In this document: in pieces, positions 8,556 through 16,891 of the stretch
How positions within the stretch are numbered: the stretch's first letter is position 1
Layout of the letters: the number at the start of each line of letters is the position of its first letter
Assembly (NCBI RefSeq): GCF_002215215.1
Contig: NZ_CP018632.1
Location: 4,150,501-4,214,500 of the forward strand
DNA: 64,000 nt
Direction: 5' to 3'
Source: Granulosicoccus antarcticus IMCC3135
Lineage (GTDB): Bacteria; Pseudomonadota; Gammaproteobacteria; Granulosicoccales; Granulosicoccaceae
Notes under the pieces: generated by a model
The model's database searches: none
What the model was told of the DNA's origin: nothing
Seen by the model: the letters and a program-made list of their open reading frames with translations, nothing else
Made by a program: the position numbers and the translations under genes

Positions 8556-9854
8556 CTACAAGAGTTTCAGTTCACCCGTTACCGGGATCATGGGTGCCTG
8601 CTTGTTGGTGACTATCTTCAGGTCGAACTCACCGTTTTCACGCTGCCATTGCCCGGCCACCAGTGGGGTCTTTGAGATATTCTTGACAGGGCCATTGGAC
8701 CAGTTGACGGGGCCAACAATAGTGTCCATATCGGTGGATGCGATGGCCTCGACAATCGATGCCGGATCGTCCAGATCAGCAGCGCGTTTGATCACATTGG
8801 CAACCACTTCAAACAGTGCGTGTTTGAAACCGATCGGTTGCGTCCAGGGACGAGACGATGCCTGACTGTAGCCATTGGCCAGTTCCCCTGCACTAACACC
8901 TGTCAGCGAGGAGGCAAAAGGATGGTTGGGTGACCACCAGACTTCTGAGCTCAGACCATCACCCCGATCACCCAGCGATTCGATAACCGAAGGGAATAAC
9001 AAGGCCTTGCCGATGGTGACAATCTTCGGAGAGAATCCCTGTTGTGCACACTGGGCCCAGAAGGTTGCAAAGTCGGGCGGAATCATATTACCCGTGACAA
9101 TTTCACAGCCTGCAGCCTTGTAGGCGCTGATCATGTTGGAAAAATCCTGTGACATTGGCGAGTAACGACCCGGGTCGGTCAAGGCATAGCCGGCAGCAGC
9201 CAATGGTTTGGGCAGGCCTAATTCAGCATCACCCCAGGCATTGCCATCCGCATCATTGGGAAACAGACCGGCAACGCTCTTGTTCACACCCGCGCCATCC
9301 CACATGTCGAGAAAATTGGCAATCACATCTTCAAGGCCCCAGAAGAAGTGAAAGGTGTTTTCGAAACCAACTGCCGGATCACCATTTCGTCCAAAGAAAT
9401 AGGGCTGCCACGGGCAGTCAGTTGTAATGCAGGGAACTTCATTGATCTCGGCCTGATCCGCTACCGGATTAGTCGTATCGGGCGTAGATGCGGCAACCAG
9501 AATGTCCACTTCATCTGAAAGAATCAGATCGGCAGCCACTTCGGCGGCGCGGTTGGGATTCGACTGGCTGTCCTTGGAGATGATCGATAGCTTCCAGTTC
9601 TTGCCGTTGTTTTCAAGCCCTGCATTGAATGCCTGCTGGATAGCCTCTAGCACATAGTCATCGGCTTCGGCAAAACTTGCCAACGGACCTGTACGAGGAC
9701 TGACGTGACCAATGCGCAGAGTTGGTGTCTCCGCATAGGCGCGAGTATTTTTCAATATGGCAGGGGCTGCAAACGCAGCTGCAGTACCACGGATAAGAAA
9801 ATCACGCCGGGAAAGGTCATGACGACTTGTACGCGGCTTGGGTGATGACTTCAT
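8556..9854 (-). CDS. Tat-exported substrate-binding protein of the Liv importer
   Basis: Protein of 432 residues with an N-terminal twin-arginine signal (LSRRDFLIRGTAAAFAAPAI, residues about 14-33) and cleavage probably near AYA. The mature part is a type I periplasmic binding protein (LRIGHVSPRTGPLASFAEAD, then alternating Rossmann-like lobes), the LivK/UrtA class. Tat export means it folds before leaving the cytoplasm. It lies first among the transporter genes of the operon, 59 bases before livG, and sets the specificity of the system; the ligand cannot be told from sequence alone. Confidence 0.92.
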   Translation of the reverse strand: MKSSPKPRTSRHDLSRRDFLIRGTAAAFAAPAILKNTRAYAETPTLRIGHVSPRTGPLASFAEADDYVLEAIQQAFNAGLENNGKNWKLSIISKDSQSNPNRAAEVAADLILSDEVDILVAASTPDTTNPVADQAEINEVPCITTDCPWQPYFFGRNGDPAVGFENTFHFFWGLEDVIANFLDMWDGAGVNKSVAGLFPNDADGNAWGDAELGLPKPLAAAGYALTDPGRYSPMSQDFSNMISAYKAAGCEIVTGNMIPPDFATFWAQCAQQGFSPKIVTIGKALLFPSVIESLGDRGDGLSSEVWWSPNHPFASSLTGVSAGELANGYSQASSRPWTQPIGFKHALFEVVANVIKRAADLDDPASIVEAIASTDMDTIVGPVNWSNGPVKNISKTPLVAGQWQRENGEFDLKIVTNKQAPMIPVTGELKLL

Positions 9855-9976
9855 GCGTAATCCTCACTGGGTTTGAATGTGGGTGGTGGTGTTTGTGGCT
9901 TGCTTGTTATTGATCTGATCTATCTGACTTTCTCTATTTCTCTATTGCCCTACTAATACTTGTTTCCAGCACTGAT

Positions 9977-10903
9977 TCAGTCAGGCAGGATCTTTTCCAG
10001 ACGCTGCAGATGTTGATTGACACGATCACGGCTTGCCTGTGCATCCTCGGTACTCCAACGACGAAAGCCTTCACCGGATTTCATGCCCAACTTGCCATCG
10101 GCAACCAGTTTTTCCAGATAAGGTGAGGGTCCCTGACGACTCTCCAGATCGAACAGCACGTTTTCATGGATATCCAGAGTCAGGTCTGTCCCGACCAGAT
10201 CCGCATTCTCCAATGGACCCAGCACAGCCAGCCGACGGCCGAAGCTGGACCTGATGACGGTATCAACAGCGGCTGCATCACAGACACCGTTCTCAACCAG
10301 GCTGATAGCTTCGCGCCACAGTGCGTGCTGTAAGCGATTACCGATGAACCCGGGAACATCCTTCTCCACCAGGACAGGCGTTTTGCCAACCTCGTGAAGC
10401 AGCTCCATCATCGATTGCGCCACTTCATCGTGAGTCCATTGCGTCTTGATGACTTCAACCAGCGGAATCAGGTGCGGAGGGTTCCACCAATGGGTTCCCA
10501 GTGCGCGCTCACGCAGATCAAGATTCTGCATGATGAGCGTAATCTGTATGACGGACGTATTCGATGCCAATACTGCATCTGCAGGTGCCAAGGCTTCGAT
10601 CTGTTTGAAGATATCCTGCTTCAATGCCAGCTTTTCCGGAGCCGCCTCAAAGACAAAGGTGGCCCCCTCCACCGCTTCACCGATCGACTCACAGACACTG
10701 ATTCGAGCCGTCGATTCAATCACATCAGTCTCAGTACAAGACATCGCCTGCATGCTGTCTGTAATGCGTGACTTGCAACTCTTGCGAGTGGCTGCATCCG
10801 GGTCACTGACAATAACCTGATAACCAGCCCTTGCCATGGTCAATGCAATACCGTGCCCCATCAAGCCGGCGCCGATAACACCTATCTGTTTTGTCTTTTT
10901 CAT
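9977..10903 (-). CDS. 3-hydroxyacyl-CoA dehydrogenase-family NAD-dependent dehydrogenase
   Basis: Protein of 308 residues: N-terminal Rossmann domain (IGVIGAGLMGHGIALTMARAG, residues 7-27), then SNTSVIQI, the active-site region GTHWWNPPHLIPLVEVI and GFIGNRLQHALWREA, as in 3-hydroxyacyl-CoA dehydrogenases, L-carnitine dehydrogenase and lambda-crystallin relatives. It should oxidise a beta-hydroxy group with NAD. The WWNPPHLIPLVEV form is typical of members working on small free acids rather than long acyl-CoA. With the BKACE enzyme at the end of the operon it could form a two-step route: hydroxy acid to keto acid, then cleavage with acetyl-CoA. The gene sits 3 bases after the SDR gene. Confidence 0.88.
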   Translation of the reverse strand: MKKTKQIGVIGAGLMGHGIALTMARAGYQVIVSDPDAATRKSCKSRITDSMQAMSCTETDVIESTARISVCESIGEAVEGATFVFEAAPEKLALKQDIFKQIEALAPADAVLASNTSVIQITLIMQNLDLRERALGTHWWNPPHLIPLVEVIKTQWTHDEVAQSMMELLHEVGKTPVLVEKDVPGFIGNRLQHALWREAISLVENGVCDAAAVDTVIRSSFGRRLAVLGPLENADLVGTDLTLDIHENVLFDLESRQGPSPYLEKLVADGKLGMKSGEGFRRWSTEDAQASRDRVNQHLQRLEKILPD

Positions 10904-10906
10904 GAC

Positions 10907-11704
10907 TTAGCCCGCTGTGTAGCCGCCATCGGCATAAAGTATGTGACCGGTATAAAAATCCGAAGCATTGGAGGCTAGAAACAACAAGGGGCCAGCCAAA
11001 TCCTCAGGCTCTCCTAATCGCCCCTTGGGCACCCGTGCCAGAAAACCTTCGCGCACCGCCCGTGCCTTGTCGGTGTCATCAAACATCCAGGCTGTCAAAG
11101 GTGAACGAAATACAGTCGGTGCTATGGCGTTGACAGTGATACCTGTCGGCCCAAGCTCACAGCCCAGTGCCTTGGTCATGCCATCAACCGCCGCCTTAGA
11201 GGCACAATAAGCGGTGTAACCGGCCGGATGACCCAGCAAGCCACGTGCGGATGAAACCATGACTATTTTGCCGCCATCGCCTTGAGCCTTCATCTGACCA
11301 GCGGCAGCCCGTGACAGCAACCAGCTTTGCGTCACATTAGCGTCCATCACCGCCGTGAATGTCTCAGGCTCCATATCATTGATCAAGGCAACCTTGTTCA
11401 TGCCTGATGCCACCACCAGAATATCAAGCCGTCCATAAGCCTTGACGGCCTGCTCGATCAGAGCGCTACAGGCCTGCTCGTCAGTCGGACGTGTGTTGAC
11501 CGTCGTTACCTCAAAACCACTGGCTCGACATTCTTCGGCGATCTCATCCAGTGCAGACTCATTGCCTGCTGCCAGTACCAACTTGCAACCGGCCCCTCCC
11601 AGAATACGGGCGGCCACCATGCCGAATGCACCCGAGGCTCCGGTAATGAGCGCCACCTTGCCACTGACATCGAACATCGACAGCGGGTTCATTAGCGCAT
11701 TCAT
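10907..11704 (-). CDS. SDR-family oxidoreductase
   Basis: Classical short-chain dehydrogenase of 265 residues: cofactor motif TGASGAFG near residue 20, catalytic Ser in MVSSARG, and catalytic pair in YTAYCASKAA. It ends with FYTGHILYADGGYTAG, the normal family tail. It oxidises or reduces a hydroxyl group with NAD(P). Its start overlaps the cupin stop by 4 bases (ATGA). The substrate is unknown; the operon already has a second hydroxy-acid dehydrogenase, so the two probably act at different steps. Confidence 0.9.
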   Translation of the reverse strand: MNALMNPLSMFDVSGKVALITGASGAFGMVAARILGGAGCKLVLAAGNESALDEIAEECRASGFEVTTVNTRPTDEQACSALIEQAVKAYGRLDILVVASGMNKVALINDMEPETFTAVMDANVTQSWLLSRAAAGQMKAQGDGGKIVMVSSARGLLGHPAGYTAYCASKAAVDGMTKALGCELGPTGITVNAIAPTVFRSPLTAWMFDDTDKARAVREGFLARVPKGRLGEPEDLAGPLLFLASNASDFYTGHILYADGGYTAG

Positions 11705-12051
11705 GCTGATTTCTCAGGTGGGTAAGGGATGACGACCATCATCGTGCAGATCTCGTTGCACTGGTTCTCGATGGTGCGAACCTCATTGGGAGGGATGGTG
11801 CAGCTGTCGTACTTGCCCAGAACCGTTACCTCGCCGTCGATGATCACGCTCATTTCCCCCTCCAGTACAACGTAGACTTTCTCGAACGGTGTCGAGTCTG
11901 GCCCTGCACCGCCGCCAGGTAGAAAATGGCTCAATCCGACCCACTGATTAGTAGGTCCCTTGTCCTCAAAACCCTGAAGGCGCAACCCCGTCATATGAAA
12001 ATGGTTGGGTGCTTCGTACGGTTTTGCATCCGTAAATCGTTTCAGGTGCAT
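11701..12051 (-). CDS. Small cupin-domain protein
   Basis: Protein of 116 residues, a single cupin barrel. It contains FLPGGGAGPDSTPFEKVYVVLEGE and later TIPPNEVRTIENQ, but the metal-binding histidines of many cupins are not obvious, so it may bind a ligand or act as an isomerase without metal. I start it at ATG 12051 (MHLKRF), which follows GGAGG at 5 bases; the longer open frame has no site. It overlaps the SDR gene by 4 bases. Confidence 0.8.
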   Translation of the reverse strand: MHLKRFTDAKPYEAPNHFHMTGLRLQGFEDKGPTNQWVGLSHFLPGGGAGPDSTPFEKVYVVLEGEMSVIIDGEVTVLGKYDSCTIPPNEVRTIENQCNEICTMMVVIPYPPEKSA

Positions 12052-12198
12052 GCTGGCCTCCAGGTGTCTGGTCTGACTACTGTGGTGTGTTTGATAAAGG
12101 GCTGGCACTTCGTGTGGTGATCAGCCCCGGCTTTAAACCTGTACCTTCCGCCACTTCCATTAATGAAAGCGTTCAGAAGACTTTCTGATCTACTACAG

Positions 12199-13035
12199 CT
12201 AGAAGCTCTCGCCAGCATCGATACGGAACTTCTGACCCTTGTCGATCATGGCAACCAGTCTGATAATACAACCGTCACCCCTATCCCAGTTCCATGGAAA
12301 AAATGCAAAGGTGCAACGCTTGCCAGTGACAGCATCCAGATCACCACCAACGTTTTCGATCCCCAGAATGCCGTTCTTGAACAATATGTTGTGTACCGGC
12401 TCCCACTCAGGGAAGGCATCTTTCCAGTCAACACCGCCAGACCACTCTTTATATTCTTCAGCCAGATGAGGCATCAAAGGCCCGTTTCGCTGAGGACCGA
12501 TCGCTGTTGCCAGAGGGTGATCATTGGCTTGAGTATCGTGCCCCACAACCTTGATACCTTTCTCCACCATCCACTCACCCGCCGATTTCACCAGACCCGG
12601 GCAATAGGCAAAGTAGTCACCGTCTTCATACTGCTTGTGCCAGCCGGTGTTGATGAGCAGAACGTCGTTCTTGCGAATGACGTGACCACAGGCCTTTTCC
12701 AGATCATCTCCGGTGATGGGTTCCCATTTTTTCTTGGGTATCGATACCACGATCCCTGTACCGAAGAAATGCGGTAAAGGAACTTCGTCGATAAACGGTG
12801 TGCCCTGCACCACATGGGCTGGCGCATCGATATGGGTTGTGGCGTGCATGGTCGTCGTGATCCGCTGGCTCAACACCCCGGACTTGGCCATGTAGTGAAT
12901 GCGTTCGATCTTCGTATCTTCAAAATATGGCCAGTTCGGATTCTGGAATCCGAATCGATGACTGAGGTTGTAGAACTCAAGCCCCATGTCGTTATCAGTA
13001 TTGGCCTGGAAATCAATGCCGCGGATATTGATCAT
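12199..13035 (-). CDS. Cyclase-family metal-dependent hydrolase (kynurenine formamidase-like)
   Basis: Protein of 278 residues of the cyclase/kynurenine formamidase family. The metal motif is present as HATTHIDAPAH, a variant of the usual HxGTHxDxPxH, with VVGHDTQANDHP further on. Members hydrolyse amides or cyclic compounds in the cytoplasm. It is the first gene of the leftward operon, with AGGAG 9 bases before ATG 13035, and is followed after 147 bases by the cupin gene. It may open a ring or amide to make the acid handled by the dehydrogenases downstream; this is inference. Confidence 0.87.
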   Translation of the reverse strand: MINIRGIDFQANTDNDMGLEFYNLSHRFGFQNPNWPYFEDTKIERIHYMAKSGVLSQRITTTMHATTHIDAPAHVVQGTPFIDEVPLPHFFGTGIVVSIPKKKWEPITGDDLEKACGHVIRKNDVLLINTGWHKQYEDGDYFAYCPGLVKSAGEWMVEKGIKVVGHDTQANDHPLATAIGPQRNGPLMPHLAEEYKEWSGGVDWKDAFPEWEPVHNILFKNGILGIENVGGDLDAVTGKRCTFAFFPWNWDRGDGCIIRLVAMIDKGQKFRIDAGESF

Positions 13036-13111
13036 TTCTCAGTGCTCCTGGTTACGCCGATGAACAGGCGTTGATATTGATGATTTGTCTGTACTGTTGT
13101 GCCTTGATGTT

Positions 13112-13186
13112 CACAATACGGTACATTGCAACCATATCGTGGTCAAGTAATAATCACATTACGGATTATTAAAACCACATTGTGGT
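13112..13186. promoter_or_regulatory. Duplicated operator between the cyclase operon and the IclR gene
   Basis: Two 32-bp copies, 13112-13143 and 13155-13186, are repeated with a 43-bp period and match at 24 of 32 positions. Each ends with the inverted motif ACCA-N5-TGGT. The second copy lies in an extended palindrome, AAAACCACA-T-TGTGGTTTT (13171-13189). A further inverted pair, TAATAATC/GATTATTA (13148-13155 and 13164-13171), overlaps it. The position between divergent genes suggests binding by the IclR protein encoded at 13247, with two sites about four helical turns apart. Confidence 0.65.
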
Positions 13187-13246
13187 TTTTAATGAAGGCG
13201 TTTCAAACCTGAACAATCATTCCGATTCGCGTGATAAAATCCTTAA

Positions 13247-14029
13247 ATGACTGATATGAAAGATAAAATCAAAAATTCCGAGAAGAATGGCATCCAGGTA
13301 ATTGCCCGCTCGGCAGCCATATTGAGAACACTTCGTGACCATCCCAACGGTGTCAGCATTGGTCAGATTGCGGTCCATGTCGATTTACCGCGCTCTACGG
13401 TGCAACGTATCGTCGGTGCACTGCAGAATGAGCGCCTGATCATCAGTGACGGGCAACGAGGTCACCTGTTCATTGGCCCCGAAGTCAAAGCCATGGCTGA
13501 TGCCTCTCGATCGGACATCGTGCGCGAGTGCCAACCTTTGCTGGCCGAATTGACCGCCATGACCGGTGAGACAACGGATCTTTCCGTCATGCGATTACAA
13601 GGTATGGTGTTCCTGGACCAGGTCATCGGTAAGCATCGCCTGCGCGCGGTATCAGCCGTTGGTGAAATATTCCCGTTCACAACCACCGCCAACGGCCGGG
13701 CCTGCCTGGCAAAGTTGACAGATACCCTGGTTCGCAAGCGTGTCACGGCTGAATGGAAACAACAGGATTTTGCCGGTGATATGGAAGAATTTCTGACTCA
13801 GCTACAAGAAGTGCGTCGCTCCGGCCTGGCCTATGACATGGGCGAACACACGCTCGGCCTCTCCGCTATCGGTTGTGCATTCAAGGACCGCCTGGGTACA
13901 CTGCATGCCATTTCGGTTCCGATTCCGACACCGCGTTTTGACGAAGCACGTGAATCGGTGGAAGCCGCGCTGTCAGAGACCGTGAAGCGGCTTGAACTCA
14001 TGATGACTGATGGTTTGACAGGAACCTGA
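13247..14029 (+). CDS. IclR-family regulator of the BKACE/Liv operon
   Basis: Protein of 260 residues: N-terminal winged helix (VIARSAAILRTLRDHPNGVSIGQIAV, then RSTVQRIVGALQNERLI) and a C-terminal effector-binding domain with TTTANGRACLAKL and GLAYDMGEH. IclR proteins are usually repressors that let go when a pathway metabolite binds. It is transcribed away from the ten-gene catabolic operon and shares its promoter region, which carries the duplicated operator. The start is uncertain; ATG 13256 is an alternative to ATG 13247, and neither has a strong ribosome site. Confidence 0.92.
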   Translation: MTDMKDKIKNSEKNGIQVIARSAAILRTLRDHPNGVSIGQIAVHVDLPRSTVQRIVGALQNERLIISDGQRGHLFIGPEVKAMADASRSDIVRECQPLLAELTAMTGETTDLSVMRLQGMVFLDQVIGKHRLRAVSAVGEIFPFTTTANGRACLAKLTDTLVRKRVTAEWKQQDFAGDMEEFLTQLQEVRRSGLAYDMGEHTLGLSAIGCAFKDRLGTLHAISVPIPTPRFDEARESVEAALSETVKRLELMMTDGLTGT

Positions 14030-14113
14030 TAATACATATCCCGAATCAGAAACCGGAACTGCAACTCTGGACATCTGTTCGCTATAGAGCCTGAAACTGC
14101 TCAATAGATAAAG

Positions 14114-15841
14114 TCACGCAACCCGGTGACTTCCAGATATTCTGCTCTTTGAAAAAGTATTGATATAGGAACGAAAATTCTCTACCGAACAGGGTTTGGC
14201 ATAATGATACCCCTGAACCTTGTCGCACCCGATCTCTTTCACTATCTCAAGCTGTGCTTTGGTTTCCACACCTTCTGCGGTGCTCAGAATTCCCATGGTT
14301 CTACCCAGCGCAACGATTGTTCGTGCAATTGACAAGGCATCCACATCGGTTTCGATATGGCTGACGAACGAGCGATCTATTTTCAGGTGATCGAACTGGA
14401 AACTGCGCAAATACTGCAATGAGGAGTATCCGGTTCCAAAGTCATCGATCGCGGTGGTCACCCCCAGTTGTTTCAAATCTCGCAAGACAGCGCAAGATTT
14501 ATCAACATCATCCATGATAGCGGTTTCTGTCATCTCCAATTCGAGCCTGTGAGCAGGCAAACCTGACTGTTCAAGCGCCAGCTTCACTTCCTGAAGCAGG
14601 TCCACACCCAACATACCCACATTTCCAAACTGTACGCATGAGACGTTAACCGCCACATTGATCGAGTCAGGCCAATTCAAAGCCTCTTTGCAAGCCTGTT
14701 TAAGCACCCAATTGCCGATCGGCACGATGAGCCCTATCTTCTCGGCCACTGGAATGAACTCGTCGGGCAATACCTGGCCACGCGTGGGGTGATTCCATCG
14801 GATCAAGGCCTCAGCACCGCAGATCTTCATCGTATGCAGATCTATCTGAGGTTGGTAGTAGAGCTCAAACTCATTGTTCTGAATCGCATTGCCCAGATCA
14901 ATCTCCAACGTACGACGGATACACGCGTTGTGTTCCATGTCCTCGACAAAATGTCGAAAGACGCCACTGCCAGCCGACTTCGCCTCATACAGTGCCATAT
15001 CGGATCTTTTCACGATGTCATCTGCGGTTGCATTGCCGTCTGAAATGCCGGTTATGCCAATACAAGTACTGGTGTAGACATTCCTGCCGTCAATATCAAA
15101 CGGTTTTGATAACGACTCTATGATACGGCCCGACAGCAATTCGGAACCTTTTGCAGATTCCAGGTGGGTCATGATGATGGCAAATTCATCGCCACCCAGT
15201 CGAGCAACCAGGTCCGTCTCCTTGCAGCAAGACCTTATTCTCTGGGCAACCATTACCAGCAATTTATCACCAACAGGATGACCCAGTGTGTCATTAACCT
15301 GTTTGAATCCATTCAAGTCGAGATACAACATCGCCGCAATGCCCTGATCCTTGTTTGACAAAGTGGCTTCCAGCTTCTGGTACAGCATGCCGCGATTGTA
15401 AAGACCGGTAAGCGCATCGAATTGTGCCATTTGAGCGATGCGATGCTCAGCCTCCCGTTTCTCAGTAACATCCTCGTGCAGTGCCAGCACGGTGCCTTCG
15501 GAAAGCACATGAACCAGAACGTCTATTCTTCGTCCATCGCTCGTCAACCATTCACGGCGTTTTTGACCCGCATCACCTAACTTTGAATCACCAGAGAACG
15601 ATACTTCTTCGCCATGACTGTGCTCCATGATCGTCCTGAAATGAGTGCCCTGCTGGCAGACTTCAAGTGGAAGATTCCATACATCAACAAACTGCTGATT
15701 GCATAGCTGCAAACGATCGTGCTGATCAAGCATGCAGAACCCGATAGGCATGTAGGCGAGTACATGTCGCAAGATCTCATTTTCAAGCAGAATGAATTCC
15801 AGGGACGAATTCTGATGGTCGCGCTCAGCTCCCAATGACAC
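14114..15841 (-). CDS. PAS-GGDEF-EAL cyclic-di-GMP protein
   Basis: Protein of 575 residues with no membrane segment: PAS domain (about 26-128), GGDEF domain with intact GGDEF at 216-220, and EAL domain with EALIRW at 344-349, TETAIM, DDFGTGYSSL and KIDRSFV. Both catalytic signatures look complete, so it could make or break cyclic-di-GMP; in such tandem proteins the EAL activity often dominates, with GTP binding at GGDEF as control. The PAS domain may sense redox state or a small ligand. The start is a GTG at 15841 with no clear ribosome site, so the true start could be a few codons inside. It stands alone. Confidence 0.9.
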   Translation of the reverse strand: MSLGAERDHQNSSLEFILLENEILRHVLAYMPIGFCMLDQHDRLQLCNQQFVDVWNLPLEVCQQGTHFRTIMEHSHGEEVSFSGDSKLGDAGQKRREWLTSDGRRIDVLVHVLSEGTVLALHEDVTEKREAEHRIAQMAQFDALTGLYNRGMLYQKLEATLSNKDQGIAAMLYLDLNGFKQVNDTLGHPVGDKLLVMVAQRIRSCCKETDLVARLGGDEFAIIMTHLESAKGSELLSGRIIESLSKPFDIDGRNVYTSTCIGITGISDGNATADDIVKRSDMALYEAKSAGSGVFRHFVEDMEHNACIRRTLEIDLGNAIQNNEFELYYQPQIDLHTMKICGAEALIRWNHPTRGQVLPDEFIPVAEKIGLIVPIGNWVLKQACKEALNWPDSINVAVNVSCVQFGNVGMLGVDLLQEVKLALEQSGLPAHRLELEMTETAIMDDVDKSCAVLRDLKQLGVTTAIDDFGTGYSSLQYLRSFQFDHLKIDRSFVSHIETDVDALSIARTIVALGRTMGILSTAEGVETKAQLEIVKEIGCDKVQGYHYAKPCSVENFRSYINTFSKSRISGSHRVA

Positions 15842-16398
15842 CAGGGCCGTGCCCGAGTAATCACTGCTCTCCTCACTCTGTAAAGTGTCAGTATCTAGTT
15901 GCTTGATGTTCAGATGAACAGACTCCTACAATGTCTGCTCAACGGCGCATCGATTGCTGTCGGGTTCAGACTCTGACCACTCACAGTTTGCCTCATAGTG
16001 ATTATCCATCCTCAGACCCAACTATCGGACACGTGCTGGATAGCTAAAAGTAACATTGTGACTTGACACCGATTTCTGAACAACTGACTGCCTTGTCTTG
16101 CATCGAAGTTTGTGCAGAATCACTTGGCGCAAGATACCCCTAAGGTACAGCAAACCTCAGGCTGTGGAATTTTGACAGGTTATGAAAAATTGACAAACTC
16201 CACTGCTCCAGTGGTGTCAATATTCTGTCCTGCCATGACTCCCACCAAAAGAATAGGGGTCCATAACTGAATCGTTTTGAAGATGTGTAAGACGGTGCGC
16301 TTGACAGTGTGCCTGGGATGAAATGGTTTACACTGATTCTGTAAGGCGAGATTGTAGGTGCTTTGAAACACTCATCTGTTCAAAAGTAAAGAGGAATC
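15842..16398. other. Long intergenic region without a gene
   Basis: It separates the diverging GGDEF-EAL gene and the small lipoprotein gene and must hold both promoters. I see no open frame with a ribosome site, no stable hairpin with a T-run and no repeat. TTGACA occurs at 16301-16306, but the nearest TACACT is 22 bases away, too far for a normal promoter. Confidence 0.4.
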
Positions 16399-16401
16399 GT
16401 G

Positions 16402-16776
16402 ATGGCTGCTTACAAGATAATCGCCTCGTCATTACTATTACTGACTCAACTTTCGGCATGCAATGATGTGTCGGAGACAACAACAGATCAATCCAGTGCA
16501 GCGGAGGATTCAGTCATCGACATATCACTCGATCTTACCCAACGCTTCTCCCAAACAGACCTTGATCCCGAGCATCGCGAAGCTGTGATCGTCACTCTGA
16601 CTCCCGGGACCGATCCGCAAAACCTGCAAGCCGCCGGTATGCGTATAGAACATACAATGAAGAACAGGCCTATCGTTTCTGGCACTCTCAATGCGGCGGC
16701 ATTCAATGATTTAAGATCGCTTGCTGGAGTTGAGCGGATCGAACGGGATGGCCCAATGAAGGCGCTCGACCCTTAG
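16402..16776 (+). CDS. Small lipoprotein with inhibitor I9-like (subtilisin propeptide) domain
   Basis: Protein of 124 residues with a lipoprotein signal (lipobox LSAC, Cys about 20), then an acidic linker and a domain of about 65 residues reading REAVIVTLTPG, later LAGVERIERDGPMKAL. That ending closely resembles the propeptide end of the subtilase encoded next door on the other strand (KDVQRVEEDGIMYAL) and the general I9 pattern in which a strand before the cut site plugs the active site. It may be a membrane-anchored chaperone or inhibitor of a subtilase. ATG 16402 has GAGGA at 6 bases; a GTG just before it is less well placed. Confidence 0.72.
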   Translation: MAAYKIIASSLLLLTQLSACNDVSETTTDQSSAAEDSVIDISLDLTQRFSQTDLDPEHREAVIVTLTPGTDPQNLQAAGMRIEHTMKNRPIVSGTLNAAAFNDLRSLAGVERIERDGPMKALDP

Positions 16777-16891
16777 CCCCGGATGGCGTTGGCGTATGTT
16801 ACCCCGGTGGCGAAGGCAATGAGCGCCCCGGCTCGCTGACCAGGGACGCTGTGAGCTTCAACTAGTGCCACTGACTTGATCAGCCAGGTCT

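Noticed and set aside
16301-16334. TTGACA and TACACT as a promoter of the small lipoprotein
   Set aside because: They are 22 bases apart; a normal spacer is 16-18.
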